Shown one piece after another: positions 62,337 through 64,000 of a stretch of 64,000 nucleotides of DNA; position 1 is the stretch's first letter, and the number at the start of each line of letters is the position of its first letter. The position numbers and the translations under genes were made by a program. This stretch comes from Tremella fuciformis (taxonomy: Eukaryota > Basidiomycota > Tremellomycetes > Tremellales > Tremellaceae). The notes under the pieces were generated by a model. That model worked only from the letters and a program-made list of their open reading frames with translations, did no database searches and was not told the origin of the DNA. The stretch lies in the NCBI GenBank assembly GCA_032768795.1, contig CP136492.1:2108001-2172000 (forward strand). Reading direction: 5' to 3'.

Positions 62337-63080
62337 TCACTGTCTTTCGTGCTTACTATGAGGCTCTGACATAGGTTCGCCGGAATGATGGTCGGACCGA
62401 CGATCCTGCAGTCTGTGAAGGTCCCCAAATGAAGTGACGAGCATGGGATCCCTTCCCGACCTGCCTTGTTCCGTCAAATCCCTTCCCGCTTGCTCGAGCA
62501 GCTGCTGAACTCTTTGTTGCGCAAGGTTCCTCACTGCAGAGGTGGCACGCCAGCCTCTGTGATCGAAGAGGCTTTCCTGAAAATCTTCTGAGGGAACGCC
62601 ACTCACACTCCCGCCGGCAGATTGTGCAGCAGACGTGACAGGCGGGGAAGGCGTTTCATTTCGGCTTGTAGCGTCTCCGGTCAGCGGAGATGGGAGAAGG
62701 GTCAATCGCGAAAGCGCATCCAATGATTCTTGGTACGCAATCGCCGCGGGCGACGATGTGTGGCTTTCAATCGTGGTGCTGACAGGCAGAACGGGGCGCT
62801 GCGAATCCACACTCGACCGCGCAGAGTCCGACTCATTAGCCCACATTGCCTCGAACGCCTCCGGATCAGACTCCATGAAGAGGAGCATATGTCGGCTTTC
62901 CTTAGCCGCCTCATCGTCCCATCGGCCTTCAAACAGCCTTTCCCACCGATCCCATGCGATGTCCAGCCAGTGAATATCTTCTCGAGCCGTAGACTCTGCG
63001 ACCGCCCCCTCTGCGCCTCGCTCGTCCTCTGTAGGGGGTGATGGCGACCTGGTCTCTGATTCTGAAGGTGTTGTTGACAT
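62337..63080 (-). CDS. Family B protein, TPR-like hairpin only, B4
   Basis: A 247-residue frame from ATG 63080 (MSTTPSESETRSPSPPTEDE). The block IAWDRWERLFEGRWDDEAAK then MLLFMESDPEAFEAMWANES aligns with VWEFWLEVYKRDPNNPFARQ / LREKDPKYFDER of B3 and with B2. The W-L-T-L-P domain is missing; instead there is a helical C-terminus (RNLAQQRVQQLLEQAGRDLT). The end is uncertain: GTAAGC after PMSEPHS codons could be an intron donor leading to a further exon, as in B1-B3. Function unknown. Confidence 0.55.
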   Translation of the reverse strand: MSTTPSESETRSPSPPTEDERGAEGAVAESTAREDIHWLDIAWDRWERLFEGRWDDEAAKESRHMLLFMESDPEAFEAMWANESDSARSSVDSQRPVLPVSTTIESHTSSPAAIAYQESLDALSRLTLLPSPLTGDATSRNETPSPPVTSAAQSAGGSVSGVPSEDFQESLFDHRGWRATSAVRNLAQQRVQQLLEQAGRDLTEQGRSGRDPMLVTSFGDLHRLQDRRSDHHSGEPMSEPHSKHERQ

Positions 63081-63647
63081 GATACTTTGATCAGCAGCCT
63101 TTTTAGCCTGAAAAGCTGGCTTGATGACGACGTGCAAGAGCGAAAGGGTCATTCAGATAGACTTACGAGCACTTGGTGGCGATCCGTTCGCGGCACAATG
63201 GTCGGCGAGCCCTTTGACCTTAAGGATCTACAAAGGAAAAGTTTGCTGCGGCTGCGCATATTGCCCACGATCCGTTCTCACATAACTATTCGCAACGTAC
63301 ATAGAGAGCATGTACAGATGCATAAGTGTACAAACATAGGAAGGGAGGGACATATGGAGTGAGTCTTGTGGGAAGGAATCGCATGGCTTGCGCTGTCATT
63401 CTATCGATTGATGGGCGATACACAGGAGAATCAGCGTGTGACCGCTGGAGAGCTCATACAACCGAGGGCGTGTTGTGAGTCGGTTCGGAAATGCACAGAG
63501 TATTATGTCTTCACTTATAAGACAATTGGACGGGGCGGGGAATGGCTCTGTTGAAGAAATGTAGCGCGAAGTCGGGCCAGAATGAATGCGCAGGGACGAT
63601 TGAAGCTCTGTATTGAGCTGTGTTATGGTCATCGATCTCGCGTCAAT
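63081..63647. other. Intergenic region, no feature recognised
   Basis: Between B4 and the truncated gene at the right edge; nothing seen. Confidence 0.3.
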
Positions 63648-64000
63648 TCAGAGGCCAAGCTGCCCTCGCGCCATCATCTCCGCGCCAAACACAGTCCCCA
63701 CGGTCTTATCCACCAAGAACTGTGCCCCGGGCCCCAGCGGGCTAGGCAACATCCCTGCCGCGGATCGCGCGGTGCACACGGCTCCAGTGACGACACCTTT
63801 AATCGCTCCTTCCGCCACCTTTTGGGCACCCGAGGGGACGTACATCGTCGCACAGTCGTACGTACGTTTGACTGTGCTCGTCCACGATTCCTGGTGTGTG
63901 TAAGACGGCTTGTTGTTGCTGTCTGACGGCCAGGCCGAAGCGGTCGTACCGGCCTCGAAGGGCGTAGCAGTTTCGGCAGCGCCTTGACTGCCGGGAAAGT
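63648..64000 (-). CDS. Unknown protein, C-terminal fragment cut by the window edge
   Basis: The frame is open from the right edge to a stop at 63648, about 117 residues: Thr/Ser/Ala-rich, then WTSTVKRTYDCATMYVPSG and an amphipathic region of alternating small and hydrophobic residues (AQKVAEGAIKGVVTGAVCTA, GAQFLVDKTVGTVFGAEMMA). GC-rich codon use like the conserved genes. The start and most of the protein are outside; no family recognised. Confidence 0.5.
   Translation of the reverse strand, partial: FPGSQGAAETATPFEAGTTASAWPSDSNNKPSYTHQESWTSTVKRTYDCATMYVPSGAQKVAEGAIKGVVTGAVCTARSAAGMLPSPLGPGAQFLVDKTVGTVFGAEMMARGQLGL

Noticed and set aside
1..64000. tRNA, rRNA, CRISPR or bacterial operon features
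   Set aside because: No A-box/B-box pair with a foldable cloverleaf found by eye, no regularly spaced repeats, and gene structure is clearly eukaryotic. A tRNAscan run would settle tRNAs.

Overview
This is eukaryotic DNA from a basidiomycete fungus, most likely a Tremellomycete-like yeast (inference). Genes carry many very short introns (mostly 40-55 nt) with CTRAC/CTAAT branch points, and conserved genes match fungal/eukaryotic families: mitochondrial PPR protein, complex I NDUFA2, CaM kinase, securin-like protein, NAC-beta, histidine methyltransferase Hpm1. There are no bacterial features. I rebuilt exon structures by hand from splice sites, phase and family alignment; 46 introns are resolved.

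Layout. 1-6.2 kb: 5'-truncated PPR gene and a convergent GT32-type glycosyltransferase. 6.3-12.9 kb: a repeat-rich stretch with a duplicated pair of small secreted proteins, three solo LTRs (two with perfect and one with near-perfect 5-bp target duplications), a 140-bp inverted repeat pair about 4.3 kb apart, minisatellites and one single-pass membrane protein gene. 12.97-18.5 kb: NDUFA2, a 10-exon Thr/Gln-rich secreted protein and a CaMK1-type kinase. 18.9-39.5 kb: an array of about 16 lineage-specific genes, all on the minus strand, most of one architecture (acidic Ser/Thr-rich N-terminus, one membrane segment, small C-terminal domain often ending in an acidic-Trp signature). 39.8-51.1 kb: conserved genes (DUF1295 reductase-like, securin candidate, NAC-beta, CCDC137-like, Hpm1, PH-domain protein). 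51.8-54.5 kb: three tandem small hydrophilic paralogues. 54.8-63.1 kb: an unknown gene, then a second minus-strand paralogue array (TPR-like hairpin plus a W-L/M-T-L-P domain), one member with an in-frame stop. 63.6-64 kb: a truncated minus-strand gene.

The candidates for undescribed biology are the two minus-strand arrays. Family A looks like a set of diversified single-pass membrane proteins and family B like soluble proteins. Both are fast-diverging and tandemly duplicated, and in family B promoter-proximal blocks and a tiny last exon are duplicated too. Their function cannot be read from sequence. The LTR/repeat region next to one family A member suggests how copies might be shuffled, but that link is inference.
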